A stretch of DNA of 64,000 nucleotides from Methylococcaceae bacterium. GTDB lineage: Bacteria > Pseudomonadota > Gammaproteobacteria > Methylococcales > Methylomonadaceae. Of the stretch, positions 1 through 9,040 are shown piece by piece (position 1 is the first letter of the stretch; each line of letters starts with the position of its first letter). The position numbers were made by a program, and so were the translations under genes. Under the pieces are notes generated by a model. It did not search any database. It was given only the letters and a program-made list of their open reading frames with translations, and had not been told where the DNA came from. Location: assembly GCA_006844705.1 (NCBI GenBank), contig SPJS01000201.1, positions 1 through 64,000 of the forward strand, read 5' to 3'.

Positions 1-28
1 GCAGCAACAAAATCAAGCTAAACATTCA

Positions 29-1225
29 GTGTCCGTTTTCTTCAAAATGCAGGTTAATAATGAACAGCTACGAATTAAGGATGATAATTCAAAACAACCT
101 CAGCAAAAGATAAGCCATTCTGATGTAACAGCAAATATCGCTAAAGGTCATGACAATCACTCCTCAGTCGTTCAAAGCTCTATACGACAGAGGGGGGCGG
201 ATCAGCCTAAGTCTGGTTTATCAACAGAGCATTATTCATTTGAAGAAACAGGAACTAATTGGGAGTTTGTGTATGATCAATTAGTGAATGAAATTAGAAT
301 TCGGCACTATTCCCCAAAAACACTTAAGGCTTACCGAGGCTATATTCGCCAGCTTCAAACCTTTACCAAAAGTAAAGATTACCAAAAACTTTCACAGCAG
401 GATGTAATTGATTTTCTAACTTTTCTGGCTGTTGAAAAACAAGTTTCTGCCTCTAGCCAGAATTTAGCCTTTAATTCGTTATTATTTTTATTTAAGCAGG
501 TGCTTAAAAAGGATTTCGGTGAGATTAAAGGGGTTGTGCGGGCTAAGCGCAAACCTTATATTCCTGTAGTGTTATCTCGGCAGGAGATTGACCTCATTTT
601 TGACCATTTAGATGATCCAGTCAATTTAGTTGCTAAACTGCTCTATGGCTGTGGATTAAGGCTTTTTGAATGTTTGAAATTACGGGTACAAGATTTTAAT
701 CTTGATACTGGCCTCGTTACTATTCACGATGGTAAAGGTAAGAAGGATAGAACCGTTCCTGTTCCACAAAGTATTGTTCCTGAGTTACTAACACAGTTAC
801 GGGAAGTGACTACTATTCATGAGGCTGATTTAAAAGCCAAATATTCAGGTACTTTTTTGCCTGATCAATTGGATCGGAAATATAAAAATGCAGCTAAAGA
901 ATTTATCTGGCAGTGGTTTTTTCCTGCTCGATCGTTAACCCTATTACCAGAAACAAAAGAACAGCGCCGATATCATATTCATGAAAGTGTGGTGTCAAAA
1001 GCGATTAAAAGGGCGGTTAATGATGCTCATATCACTAAACGGGCAACGGCACATACCTTTCGCCATTCGTTTGCCAGTCATTTATTGCAAGCAAACTATG
1101 ATATTAGAACAATTCAAGAGCTTTTAGGGCATAGTGATGTGAGAACAACTATGATTTATACCCATACGGTGCAAAGTAGAACGCTTAAACAAACCAAAAG
1201 TCCACTGGACTTTGATCATGATTGA
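29..1225 (+). CDS. Integron-type tyrosine recombinase (IntI-like integrase)
   Basis: Site-specific tyrosine recombinase. The catalytic set is visible: R211 (GCGLRLFE), H342 and R345 (HTFRHSF), H368 (LLGHSD) and the nucleophile Y377 (MIYTHT). A SAM-like core-binding domain occupies about residues 85-165. An insert around residues 290-325 (QWFFPAR, then RRYHIHES before the second catalytic box) is typical of integron integrases and absent from XerC/XerD. The first roughly 80 residues are polar and not conserved in the family, so the protein is longer than the usual 320-340 aa. GTG at 29 is the first start available inside the window; ATG at 47 is an alternative, and the real start could lie upstream. 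In integrons attI and cassettes lie upstream of the integrase, here outside the window. No attC site was recognised downstream. Confidence 0.85.
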   Translation: MSVFFKMQVNNEQLRIKDDNSKQPQQKISHSDVTANIAKGHDNHSSVVQSSIRQRGADQPKSGLSTEHYSFEETGTNWEFVYDQLVNEIRIRHYSPKTLKAYRGYIRQLQTFTKSKDYQKLSQQDVIDFLTFLAVEKQVSASSQNLAFNSLLFLFKQVLKKDFGEIKGVVRAKRKPYIPVVLSRQEIDLIFDHLDDPVNLVAKLLYGCGLRLFECLKLRVQDFNLDTGLVTIHDGKGKKDRTVPVPQSIVPELLTQLREVTTIHEADLKAKYSGTFLPDQLDRKYKNAAKEFIWQWFFPARSLTLLPETKEQRRYHIHESVVSKAIKRAVNDAHITKRATAHTFRHSFASHLLQANYDIRTIQELLGHSDVRTTMIYTHTVQSRTLKQTKSPLDFDHD

Positions 1226-1337
1226 TATGTGAGAGATTCATATTTTGTCCGCCTTTGGCTGAAACCAGCTATTCGCTAGTGTTCAAAAATCTGTATCATT
1301 TCATTAAAATCAATGCATCCGCATTAAGGCGTGACAC

Positions 1338-1535
1338 ATGTCTCAACCCTTTAATGTTGACCAAGCCCTTAAAGACCTGCAATCAGGTAAAGATCTGACA
1401 GGAAAAGATGGCGTACTCATGCCGTTAATCAAACAGTTAACAGAAGCGGCTTTGCAGGCCGAACTAGATAGTCATCTAAAAAATACAGAGGATGAACCCA
1501 ATCGGAGGAATGGGACATCGAGCGGATTTTTTTGA
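1338..1535 (+). pseudogene. Truncated IS256-family transposase (N-terminal remnant)
   Basis: About the first 59 residues match the N-terminus of IS256/Mutator-type transposases: a K-D-G-V-L-x-P-L-I-K-Q-L-T-E-A-A-L-Q-A-E-L block followed by E-P-N-R-R-N-G. A full-length family member is about 400 aa with a DDE catalytic core; none of that is present. Immediately after NRRNG the sequence changes into the internal part of MITE family A and the frame ends. The fragment is therefore dead, presumably left by an insertion or deletion that fused the two elements. The call rests on family pattern recognition, not alignment. Confidence 0.75.
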
Positions 1536-1637
1536 TCTTTTAAGGCGTGTGGTGGGGCTACGTAACGAAAAAGAACGGAAAAACCAGTCGATGTCCCATC
1601 GCCGCAGTAGAATTATCCATAACCCAACAGCCTTCTA
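1512..1637. repeat. MITE family A, copy 1 (left end missing)
   Basis: This stretch aligns without gaps, at roughly 80-85% identity by eye, to 12333-12457. It starts with GGGACATCGAGCG and ends with CCATAACCCAACAGCCTTCT, the right terminal inverted repeat. Internally GGGACATCGA is mirrored by TCGATGTCCC and there is a central hairpin around GTGGGGCTAC. The left terminal repeat seen in the other two copies is absent; the IS256 remnant abuts instead. No coding capacity. Confidence 0.8.
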
Positions 1638-1804
1638 GAAGAGATCGGTTTTGCTCTGCTAAATTCACGCTAAAAAAGTGACACGCCCCCACAATATTGG
1701 CCCGTCGATATTGCATGGTATTATGTTTCCATGTTCATGAAAATGTTGGGGGCCGTTCCTCTCCCCAATCTACGGCTAACAAAGTAATTGTAACGGTAAT
1801 CAAT

Positions 1805-2005
1805 ATGAAATTTATCCCTTGTCAGGATCAATGCACTAAAGAAGGCACACACTGTGAAGGTTGTGGTCGCTCATTTGAAGAAATTAAGCAAACCAAACAG
1901 TTGGTGGCCTCTGTAGTTAAGTTTGCACGCGAACAAGGCTATGAAAACAGCAATGAATTTGCCCGTTATTTTGGCAAAAAGGTAAGTAAAAAGCTGGAGG
2001 AATAA
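1805..2005 (+). CDS. Small cysteine-rich protein, DUF1289-like
   Basis: A 66-residue protein beginning MKFIPCQDQC with four cysteines in a C-x3-C, C-x2-C arrangement (CQDQC, then HCEGCGRSFEEI). This resembles the short DUF1289 family, in which a PCxxxC...GxCxGCGRTxxEI pattern is thought to bind metal or an Fe-S cluster; the match is partial. The C-terminal half is charged and helical. ATG at 1805 is chosen because the pattern begins there; the reading frame stays open upstream to 1697, but that part looks non-coding. It sits alone between the IS256/MITE remnant and selO. Function unknown. Confidence 0.6.
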   Translation: MKFIPCQDQCTKEGTHCEGCGRSFEEIKQTKQLVASVVKFAREQGYENSNEFARYFGKKVSKKLEE

Positions 2006-2333
2006 TGTCTCTTACCTTGGTGGTGGTCAGCGTAGCAAAGCCAACGTTTGGCTGTAGGGTTACGTTTATAGCTCAACCAGTGGATAACAGATGATGCTTG
2101 AGCTCAACATTGTTTAATCTCATGCCTAAACAGGTATTCTTCCAATAGAATAACGGGGTAGTGGTTTGACCAGAATTGAACAACGCGCGTTGTTTGAGTC
2201 AGGTGTCAGTTCGGGGGCAGCGATGTGTTGGTGTTTCAGGGAAGGGAAGTAACGCTGCAGGGTTTGGGCGTTGATGAAATCAAAAAGGGTTATGTTTGAC
2301 CTGAGAATCAAAGCTCAATTGACTTTATCTAAC
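2006..2333. other. Gene-free stretch between the small cysteine protein and selO
   Basis: I see no convincing gene, terminator or repeat here. A 61-codon reverse-strand frame (2126-2311) has no recognisable domain and no plausible ribosome-binding site. Confidence 0.5.
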
Positions 2334-3833
2334 TTATGTTCCACAAAATGTACGATAACACGAGGTAAATGAGTCACTGGCGGGCGTTTTGTATTGTTCG
2401 GTATCCGGGGTTTCCTGGTAGGGGTGTTTCAAGGTGTCCAGCAGGTTTTCAAAAGGTGTGAGGTTGTTGTCTTGGGAGGCGGCGTTCAGTGCTTCTTCAA
2501 CCAGGTGGTTGCGTGGAATATAGAGTGGATTGTGTTTGCGCATATGTGTTGCACGGTGGGATGTTGGCTTGGCATCAGGTTGTTGCCATCGGGTTAACCA
2601 ATCTTTGATGGTCGCGGGGTCGCTCGCTAAATCCAGTAATGCTTCGGGTTTTCCTTCAGCGGCATCAGCCAGGTAGCGGAAGGCCAGGGTGAAGTCAATA
2701 TTCTGGGCGTGCAGGAAATCCAGCCAGTCTGAAATTAACTGGCTGTCTGATTCAATGGTTGCAATCGAGTCTGTCAAACCGGCTTTTGCTCTGAACTTTT
2801 GCTGCCATTCGTGTTGATATAGTTCTGGAAATGATTCTATGACTTCGGTGGCTGCGGCGATGGCCTGGGATTGCTCAGGGTGGATCAGTGACAGCAGGGT
2901 TTCTGCCAGACGGGCCAGATTCCACTGGGCGATCAGGGGCTGATTGCCATAGGCGTAGCGCCCGTGTTCATCAATTGAGCTGAACACGGTATCCGGTTTA
3001 TAGCTATCCATGAATGCACAGGGGCCATAGTCTATGGTTTCACCGGAGATGGTCATATTATCGGTATTCATCACGCCATGAATGAACCCTACGCTCATCC
3101 ATTGCGCAATTAATGTTGCTTGCTTTTGGCTGACAGCAGCAAGAAAATTTAAGTAGCAGTCTTCGCTATCGATGAGCTCAGCATAGTGACGGGCTATTGT
3201 GTAATCAGCCAGTTTTTTTACATAGTCCTGCTGGCCGCGCGCGGCAAAATATTGAAATGTGCCAATACGGATATGACTGGAAGCTACACGGGTCAGCACC
3301 GAACCGGGGAGTACCTTGTCCCTGACGACCTGTTCGCCGGTGGCAGTCACTGCCAGTGCGCGGGTGGTCGGTATGCCCAGCGCATGCATTGCTTCTCCCA
3401 CCAATACTTCACGCAGCATTGGACCAATGGCCGCTTTGCCGTCGCCATTGCGCGAGAACGGGGTGCGGCCGGAGCCTTTAAAACAAATGTCGTAGCGTTG
3501 TTGCTGTTTATCCAGCACTTCACCCAGAATCAGCGCGCGCCCATCTCCCAGCTGTGGACTGAAATGTCCAAATTGATGGCCGGCATAGGCCTGTGCGATC
3601 GGTTCAGCACCTTCAGGAATCAGGTTGCCGGTGAATAAGGCAGCGAGAAGTTCCGGGGCGTCTTCAGGTAATTTGAGTAACAGTTCGTCAGCAAGAGGCG
3701 AGTTGAAATACAGTAACTGAGGTGTCGCGCGTTGTTCCGGCTGGTGAGGGATATACAAACCGGGGAGTTCGCGAAAATAGCTGTTATCGAACGGGAAGGT
3801 AATTTTATCTGTCGGGTATGCTTGGCTATCCAT
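2334..3833 (-). CDS. selO: Protein adenylyltransferase SelO (YdiU/UPF0061 family)
   Basis: Pseudokinase-fold enzyme that transfers AMP from ATP to Ser/Thr/Tyr of target proteins, linked to the oxidative-stress response. The 499 residues match the family length (about 480-500). Diagnostic blocks are visible: AQAYAGHQFGHF with LGDGRALILGE (residues about 82-106), CFKGSGRTPFSRNGDGKA with the ATP-contacting lysine and arginines, a catalytic-loop-like segment HGVMNTDNM, and IDYGPCAFMD carrying the metal-binding Asp. Mitochondrial SelO carries a C-terminal selenocysteine and many bacterial forms a Cys near the end. Here the tail ends FCGT, keeping a Cys three residues from the end. The gene is followed 23 bp upstream by a HAD hydrolase on the same strand, so they may be cotranscribed. 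Confidence 0.95.
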   Translation of the reverse strand: MDSQAYPTDKITFPFDNSYFRELPGLYIPHQPEQRATPQLLYFNSPLADELLLKLPEDAPELLAALFTGNLIPEGAEPIAQAYAGHQFGHFSPQLGDGRALILGEVLDKQQQRYDICFKGSGRTPFSRNGDGKAAIGPMLREVLVGEAMHALGIPTTRALAVTATGEQVVRDKVLPGSVLTRVASSHIRIGTFQYFAARGQQDYVKKLADYTIARHYAELIDSEDCYLNFLAAVSQKQATLIAQWMSVGFIHGVMNTDNMTISGETIDYGPCAFMDSYKPDTVFSSIDEHGRYAYGNQPLIAQWNLARLAETLLSLIHPEQSQAIAAATEVIESFPELYQHEWQQKFRAKAGLTDSIATIESDSQLISDWLDFLHAQNIDFTLAFRYLADAAEGKPEALLDLASDPATIKDWLTRWQQPDAKPTSHRATHMRKHNPLYIPRNHLVEEALNAASQDNNLTPFENLLDTLKHPYQETPDTEQYKTPASDSFTSCYRTFCGT

Positions 3834-3856
3834 TCAATTTCAGTAGGTTTGGGTTA

Positions 3857-4513
3857 TTAGGTTCTAAATGACAGGGTTTGCCAGCCTTGTTCATTGGCAA
3901 CTGTCATGAGCTTTTCATCGGCATCCACGGCCACCGGGTTGTCAACAATATGCAACAAGGGTAAGTCGTTGTGTGAGTCGCTGTAAAACCAGCTGCCACT
4001 GAGCTTATCACCTGATTGTTGCAGCCATTGGTTAAGGTGGGTAATTTTGCCTTCCTGAAAACACGGAGTATTGATAAATTTGCCGGTATATTGTCCGTTG
4101 ACCTTTTCCGGCGTGGTCGCCAGCAAAAGGTCTATGCCGTACAGTTTTACAATGGGTGCGGTCACAAATCGATTGGTTGCGGTGATGACCATCAATGTAT
4201 CGCCCTGGTCACGATGTCGATTGACCATATCGGCGGCACGCTGTAAAAAAATGGGCTTGATCAATTGCTCTACAAACTGGTCGCGCCACTGGTACAGTTG
4301 AGCGGCATCGTGTTGGGCCAGGGGGGCTAGCGAGAAATCAAGAAAATCTACAATATTCAGCATGCCTTGTTTGTATTCTTCGTAAAACCGGGCATTACTT
4401 TCTTCATAATAGGTTTTGTCTACAATGCCCTGATCTACCAGAAATTGCCCCCATAAAAAGTCACTGTCGCCAGCGATTAATGTATTGTCCAGATCGAAAA
4501 TGGCTAAACTCAC
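3857..4513 (-). CDS. HAD-superfamily phosphatase, SerB/IB-like
   Basis: Haloacid dehalogenase-type phosphomonoesterase, subfamily IB (phosphoserine-phosphatase-like). Motif I is FDLDNTL at residues 6-12 (nucleophile Asp7, acid Asp9), motif II is the Thr in VITATN, a lysine precedes motif IV, and motif IV is YSDSHNDLPLL. A helical cap lies between motifs I and II. Length (218 aa) fits the group that includes CicA-like and histidinol-phosphatase-like proteins. The substrate cannot be told from sequence. The start is GTG at 4513, which places the DxD motif at the usual distance from the N-terminus. It lies upstream of selO on the same strand. Confidence 0.8.
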   Translation of the reverse strand: MSLAIFDLDNTLIAGDSDFLWGQFLVDQGIVDKTYYEESNARFYEEYKQGMLNIVDFLDFSLAPLAQHDAAQLYQWRDQFVEQLIKPIFLQRAADMVNRHRDQGDTLMVITATNRFVTAPIVKLYGIDLLLATTPEKVNGQYTGKFINTPCFQEGKITHLNQWLQQSGDKLSGSWFYSDSHNDLPLLHIVDNPVAVDADEKLMTVANEQGWQTLSFRT

Positions 4514-4666
4514 GTCATGTCCTGATTTATATTAAGGTCGTTTGAAATCAAGCTGTAGCTAAGATGACAAATATATGAAACAATGGCGTCAACTAATGCA
4601 TATAACTTGCTGATTTATTTTATCATCGACCATAAAAATAGATCGGCTAAATTTTAAGGTTTTGAC

Positions 4667-5224
4667 ATGATTGACTCAAAAGGATACCGGCCGAATGTCG
4701 GTATTATCCTTTGTAATGATGACGGTCGTGTATTTTGGGCAAAACGTAAGGGAGCGAATTCCTGGCAGTTTCCGCAGGGCGGGATTGATGAAAATGAAGA
4801 TCCTGAAACCGCAATGTTTCGGGAATTATGGGAAGAGACTGGTTTATCAAGTAATGATGTTCAAGTGTTGGGAAGAACCCGTTACTGGTTAAGATACAGG
4901 CTGCCAGAGCGCTATATTCGCAAGAATGCAGTGCCCAGATGCATAGGCCAAAAACAGATCTGGTTTATTCTGCGCATGGTATGCGATGAATCAAAAGTCA
5001 GGTTCGATTGCGGACAAAAACAGGAGTTCGATAACTGGAGATGGGTGACCTTTTGGTATCCATTGGAAGACGTGGTCTATTTTAAGAAAAAGGTATACCG
5101 CAAAGCGTTAATTGAGCTGGGCTCCATGTTGATGCCGGATCATGTGCCTGTGGATGCGCAGGGGTTTCTGGCCAACATCCGGTTCAGTAGCCCTGAGAAT
5201 TCAGGTCAAGTTCTTCTAGACTGA
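4667..5224 (+). CDS. rppH: RNA pyrophosphohydrolase RppH (Nudix)
   Basis: Removes pyrophosphate from the 5'-triphosphate end of mRNA, which triggers RNase E-dependent decay. The Nudix box spans about residues 38-60: [20 protein letters not shown] followed by TGL, with the metal-binding REx2EE glutamates. The N-terminal [12 protein letters not shown] and the [18 protein letters not shown] segment are RppH-specific. Length 185 aa against 160-176 for typical members; the extra residues are at the C-terminus. Its last 41 bp overlap the 3' end of cpdA on the other strand. Confidence 0.95.
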   Translation: MIDSKGYRPNVGIILCNDDGRVFWAKRKGANSWQFPQGGIDENEDPETAMFRELWEETGLSSNDVQVLGRTRYWLRYRLPERYIRKNAVPRCIGQKQIWFILRMVCDESKVRFDCGQKQEFDNWRWVTFWYPLEDVVYFKKKVYRKALIELGSMLMPDHVPVDAQGFLANIRFSSPENSGQVLLD

Positions 5225-5969
5225 CCGGTAGCCAGACAACTTCAGTTTCTATTGCGCCATCATCGTGGAATTCCAGAACTCTGTAGCCGGGGGGCTTGTC
5301 ATCCAGGGCAAACTCAACTTGCAGCGGTTTGAACTGAAAGCAGCTTGATGGCGTACCTAAATACAAAATGCCATCCTGTGTTTTTTCCATTTCCTGATGG
5401 ATGTGCCCACACACAACTGTTTTGACTTGTTTGTGGGGGACGATTAATTCAATGAAGTGTTCGTGATTTTCTACTTGCATGGTATCCATCCATCTACTGT
5501 CGGTAGGCAGAATATGGTGGTGCATGAAGATGGCAGTTTGAACCTCTTTCTTTAAGTTCAGTTGCTTGTTAAGCAACGCTAATTCCTCTTCTGCTAAGTG
5601 CCCTCCAGCACTTTTTGGTTTTTGACTGTTTAAAAAAATAAACTGCCAGTGTTCTGATTCAAAAATCGGGTTGCAATTGATTTGGGCAGTGTTGAAAATT
5701 TTCTGCATTAACGCCGGGTCATCATGGTTGCCGGGCAAGCAGCGGCAAGGTGTTTGTACTTCAGATAGCATTGCAAAAACGTTCTGGTAAGACGTTTCCA
5801 CAGGCGTTTGTGCAATGTCGCCGGTTAGCAACATCAAATGGGTATCGGGATGATGTTGTTCAGCATGCTCGAGTACTTTTCGAAAATATTTTTCTGTTGC
5901 AATGCCAAGCAGAGCATCGCCTGCATTGGGCATAATATGCATGTCAGTTATTTGTATGACTTTAAGCAT
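5184..5969 (-). CDS. cpdA: 3',5'-cyclic-AMP phosphodiesterase CpdA
   Basis: Class III cyclic nucleotide phosphodiesterase that hydrolyses cAMP to AMP. All calcineurin-like metal motifs are present in order: D-x-H (ITDMHIM, residues 7-13), GD (LTGDIAQ), GNHD (LPGNHDDP), an HHH (FMHHHILP) and GHxH (VVCGHIHQE). The 261 aa length matches E. coli CpdA (275). It ends inside the 3' end of the convergent rppH gene. Seven bases separate its start from the end of argA upstream on the same strand, so cotranscription with argA is likely. Confidence 0.9.
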   Translation of the reverse strand: MLKVIQITDMHIMPNAGDALLGIATEKYFRKVLEHAEQHHPDTHLMLLTGDIAQTPVETSYQNVFAMLSEVQTPCRCLPGNHDDPALMQKIFNTAQINCNPIFESEHWQFIFLNSQKPKSAGGHLAEEELALLNKQLNLKKEVQTAIFMHHHILPTDSRWMDTMQVENHEHFIELIVPHKQVKTVVCGHIHQEMEKTQDGILYLGTPSSCFQFKPLQVEFALDDKPPGYRVLEFHDDGAIETEVVWLPVSLEELDLNSQGY

Positions 5970-5975
5970 CCTTTT

Positions 5976-7298
5976 TTATATTTCTCTGTAGAATATTTTC
6001 GAACTTCGTTGATAATTATAGAAAATTTTTAAGGCGTCCGGCAGAGAATTTATTTCTCCCTGCTCAAAACCCTGTTCAATAAACCAATGCATGGTTTGGG
6101 AAGACAGGGCATACAGCTTGTGAATGGCTTTTTTTCTGGCCAGATTAATCAGGAAATCCAATAATTGGCGGCCACGATGTTCACCGCGGTACTCCGGATG
6201 AATTGCCAGGCAGGCGATTTCCGCCGCACCGTTTTCCAGGCAGTGCAGGGCGGTACAGCCCAGGATCAGACCGTCGCGTTCAATAACGATATAGTCGGTC
6301 AAATCCATTTCCAGCTTTTCCCGCGAACGTTTGACCAGGATGCCCTGTTTTTCGAGGGGTGTGATGAGTTCAAGTATGCCGCCAATGTCATCAATCGATG
6401 CAGGACGAATACGTTCAAATGAATTTGCACTGATCAGAGTACCAATGCCATCGCGACTGAATAATTCCAGTAACACGGCCCCATCTGTATGCTGATTGAT
6501 AAGATGTACTCTGGCAACCCCGCGCCGGGTACAGTCTATGGCGGCTTTAAGTGAACGGGTGATTGAATCCTCCAGCTGCTGCGCATCAACAAAAGCTTCG
6601 GCTTCACTGGTCGTCAATTGTTTTATGGTGTGCGCACCCTGTTGACAATGTTCTTCTGTCAGGAGGATCATTTTTTTTGCGCACATGGCGACAGCCACTT
6701 CTGTGGCCACTTGTTCAGCATTCAGGTTGAAGATTTCACCCGTCACTGAAAAGCCAATCGGCGAAATGAGCACAATATTATCCTGCTCAAGCTGCTGCTT
6801 AATACTGACCGTATCAATGCGGCGCACAATGCCGGTATAGCCAAAATCAATGCCATCAATCACCCCTTTCGGTTGCGCAGTGACATAGTTCCCGGATGAG
6901 ACTTTGATACGGGCACCAGCCATTGGTGAATTGGGGAGTCCCATGGATAACAGGGCTTCGGTTTCCAGTCTGACCTGACCGGCGGAGGCTTTGATCAATG
7001 GCAAAATCTCCGCCGGTGTGACGCGGTTATTTTCATGAAATACCGGTTTTATTGCGGATTGCTGCAGGTATTGATCAATGTGGTGGCGTATGCCGTGAAC
7101 CAGAATCAGCCGGATACCCAGGCTTTTAAGCAGGGCGATGTCATGAATAAAACTGGCAAAGTCATTTGCAATCAGACTGTCACTGAAAAAAATGACAAAG
7201 GTCTGGTTGCGGTGGGCATGAATATATGGGGATGAACTCCTGAACCATTTAACGAATTCGGGTTCGTCAGCGTGGGGTGGCTCAGGATTCACAGGCAT
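5976..7298 (-). CDS. argA: N-acetylglutamate synthase ArgA
   Basis: First step of arginine synthesis: acetyl-CoA plus glutamate gives N-acetylglutamate. An amino-acid-kinase domain covers about residues 20-290 (LVHGIRHHIDQYL, the feedback-sensing region), followed by a GNAT acetyltransferase domain (about 295-440) with the acetyl-CoA-binding segment EYRGEHRGRQLLDFLI. This two-domain form is the classical gammaproteobacterial ArgA (443 aa in E. coli). ATG at 7298 is preferred; GTG at 7304 two codons upstream is an alternative. It lies 27 bp downstream of ilvD and 7 bp upstream of cpdA. The organism also has argD and argF in this window, so the arginine genes are scattered in small groups. Confidence 0.93.
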   Translation of the reverse strand: MPVNPEPPHADEPEFVKWFRSSSPYIHAHRNQTFVIFFSDSLIANDFASFIHDIALLKSLGIRLILVHGIRHHIDQYLQQSAIKPVFHENNRVTPAEILPLIKASAGQVRLETEALLSMGLPNSPMAGARIKVSSGNYVTAQPKGVIDGIDFGYTGIVRRIDTVSIKQQLEQDNIVLISPIGFSVTGEIFNLNAEQVATEVAVAMCAKKMILLTEEHCQQGAHTIKQLTTSEAEAFVDAQQLEDSITRSLKAAIDCTRRGVARVHLINQHTDGAVLLELFSRDGIGTLISANSFERIRPASIDDIGGILELITPLEKQGILVKRSREKLEMDLTDYIVIERDGLILGCTALHCLENGAAEIACLAIHPEYRGEHRGRQLLDFLINLARKKAIHKLYALSSQTMHWFIEQGFEQGEINSLPDALKIFYNYQRSSKIFYREI

Positions 7299-7325
7299 AT
7301 GCACTTGATAGCCGGTTGATGACGA

Positions 7326-9017
7326 TCAGTTATCGGTTACTGCACCTTGCGATGCAGAGTTTACCAGTTTTGCATATTTTGCCAGTACGCCACGGGTATA
7401 ACGCGGTGCCGGCTGTTGCCATTTGCTTTTACGCGCGGCAATTTCTGCGTCATCAACATGCAATGTCAGGATTTTGTTATCCGCATCAATGGTGACTTTA
7501 TCACCATTTTCAACAAGTGCCAGCGTGCCACCAACCTGTGCTTCAGGCGTGATGTGTCCGACCACGAAACCGTGTGTGCCGCCTGAAAAACGTCCGTCAG
7601 TAATCAATGCAACGTCTTTACCCAGGCCTTTGCCCATTATTGCAGAGGTGGGCGACAGCATTTCACGCATGCCCGGGCCACCTTTAGGGCCTTCGTAGCG
7701 GATGACAATCACATCACCTTTAACAATGTCGCCATTCAAAATACTGTGCAATGCCTGTTCTTCGGCGTCAAATACTTTGGCTTTGCCGCTAAACACCAGG
7801 CCTTCCTTGCCGGTGATTTTAGCCACAGCGCCTTGCTCAGCCAAATTGCCATATAAAATGGCCAGGTGACTGTCTTTTTTGATCGGGTTGTCCAGTGGAC
7901 GAATCATATCCTGTTGATCAGGATAAGGTGTGACATCAGCCAGGTTCTCGGCCAGCGTTTTGCCGGTGACTGTCAGGCAGTCGCCATGCAGCAATCCTGT
8001 ATCCAGTAATATTTTCATCAATGGCTGAATACCGCCAATTTCGATCAATTCCGCCATCTGATAACGGCCGCTGGGTTTTAAATCAGCCAGCATCGGGACG
8101 TTTTCACCAATGCGGGTAAAGTCATCAAGGCTGAGGTCAACGTGGGATGCATTGGCCATGGCCAGCAAATGCAGTACGGCATTGGTTGATCCGCCCAATG
8201 CGATGACGACGGTAATCGCATTTTCAAACGCTTTTTTGGTCATGATGTCGCTGGGTTTTATATCTTTCTCCAGCAGGTTCAGTACAGCGGCTCCGGCGCG
8301 TTCGCAATCCACACGCTTGTCATCAGACACAGCGGCCTGGGCAGAACTGTTGGGCAGGCTCATGCCCAGGGCTTCGATCGCAGATGCCATGGTGTTGGCC
8401 GTGTACATGCCACCACAGGAACCGGCACCGGGAATGGCTTTTGATTCAATGGCCGCCAGTTCAGCGTCATCTATTTTATCGTTGGCTCTGGCTCCAACGG
8501 CTTCAAACACGGAGACCACATCCAGTTTCTTGTCTTTATGACAACCGGGCAGGATGGTGCCGCCATAAACAAAAATAGCAGGGCGATTAAGACGAGATAA
8601 CGCAATCATGCAGCCCGGCATGTTCTTGTCACAGCCGCCAATGGCAACGACACCATCAAAGCCCTGGCAACCGGTTACTGTTTCAATCGAGTCGGCAATC
8701 ACTTCTCTTGAAACCAGAGAGTATTTCATGCCCTCAGTTCCCATGGAAATACCGTCGGAAATGGTAATGGTATTGAAAATGACCGCTTTCCCCCCTGCAT
8801 TATCAACACCTTGAGCGGCATTATCAGCCAGGGTATTGATATGCATGTTGCAAGGAGTAACCATGCTCCAGGTTGAAGCAATGCCGATTTGCGGTTTTTT
8901 AAAGTCTTCTGCAGTAAAACCAACGGCATGGAGCATGGCGCGGCTTGGCGCACGCTCCATGCCATCAACGACCTGAGATGAAAAGGTGCGGGTGTTTTTT
9001 CCGTCTGAATTTGCCAT
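7326..9017 (-). CDS. ilvD: Dihydroxy-acid dehydratase IlvD
   Basis: Fe-S dehydratase in isoleucine, valine and pantothenate synthesis; converts 2,3-dihydroxy-isovalerate and its methyl homologue to 2-keto acids. Conserved cysteines are visible in [16 protein letters not shown] and [13 protein letters not shown], the last followed by [11 protein letters not shown]. The C-terminal GGPGMREML and [11 protein letters not shown] blocks are also family hallmarks. At 563 aa it belongs to the shorter group (about 555-570 aa) rather than the 616-residue enterobacterial type. It is flanked on the same strand by the SH3-domain gene upstream and argA downstream with short gaps (23 and 27 bp). No leader peptide or attenuator was found. 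Confidence 0.95.
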   Translation of the reverse strand: MANSDGKNTRTFSSQVVDGMERAPSRAMLHAVGFTAEDFKKPQIGIASTWSMVTPCNMHINTLADNAAQGVDNAGGKAVIFNTITISDGISMGTEGMKYSLVSREVIADSIETVTGCQGFDGVVAIGGCDKNMPGCMIALSRLNRPAIFVYGGTILPGCHKDKKLDVVSVFEAVGARANDKIDDAELAAIESKAIPGAGSCGGMYTANTMASAIEALGMSLPNSSAQAAVSDDKRVDCERAGAAVLNLLEKDIKPSDIMTKKAFENAITVVIALGGSTNAVLHLLAMANASHVDLSLDDFTRIGENVPMLADLKPSGRYQMAELIEIGGIQPLMKILLDTGLLHGDCLTVTGKTLAENLADVTPYPDQQDMIRPLDNPIKKDSHLAILYGNLAEQGAVAKITGKEGLVFSGKAKVFDAEEQALHSILNGDIVKGDVIVIRYEGPKGGPGMREMLSPTSAIMGKGLGKDVALITDGRFSGGTHGFVVGHITPEAQVGGTLALVENGDKVTIDADNKILTLHVDDAEIAARKSKWQQPAPRYTRGVLAKYAKLVNSASQGAVTDN

Positions 9018-9040
9018 TTAAGCGATTTCCTGGTGTATTT

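Noticed and set aside
1770..1800. GGCTAACAAAG...TTGTAAC resembling an attC core
   Set aside because: Lacks the paired R/L boxes and long imperfect palindrome needed for attC.
2126..2311. 61-codon reverse frame upstream of selO
   Set aside because: No ribosome site and no recognisable family; left as non-coding.
8110..8541. 143-codon + strand frame opposite ilvD
   Set aside because: Entirely inside ilvD on the other strand, serine/alanine-rich shadow composition, no domain.
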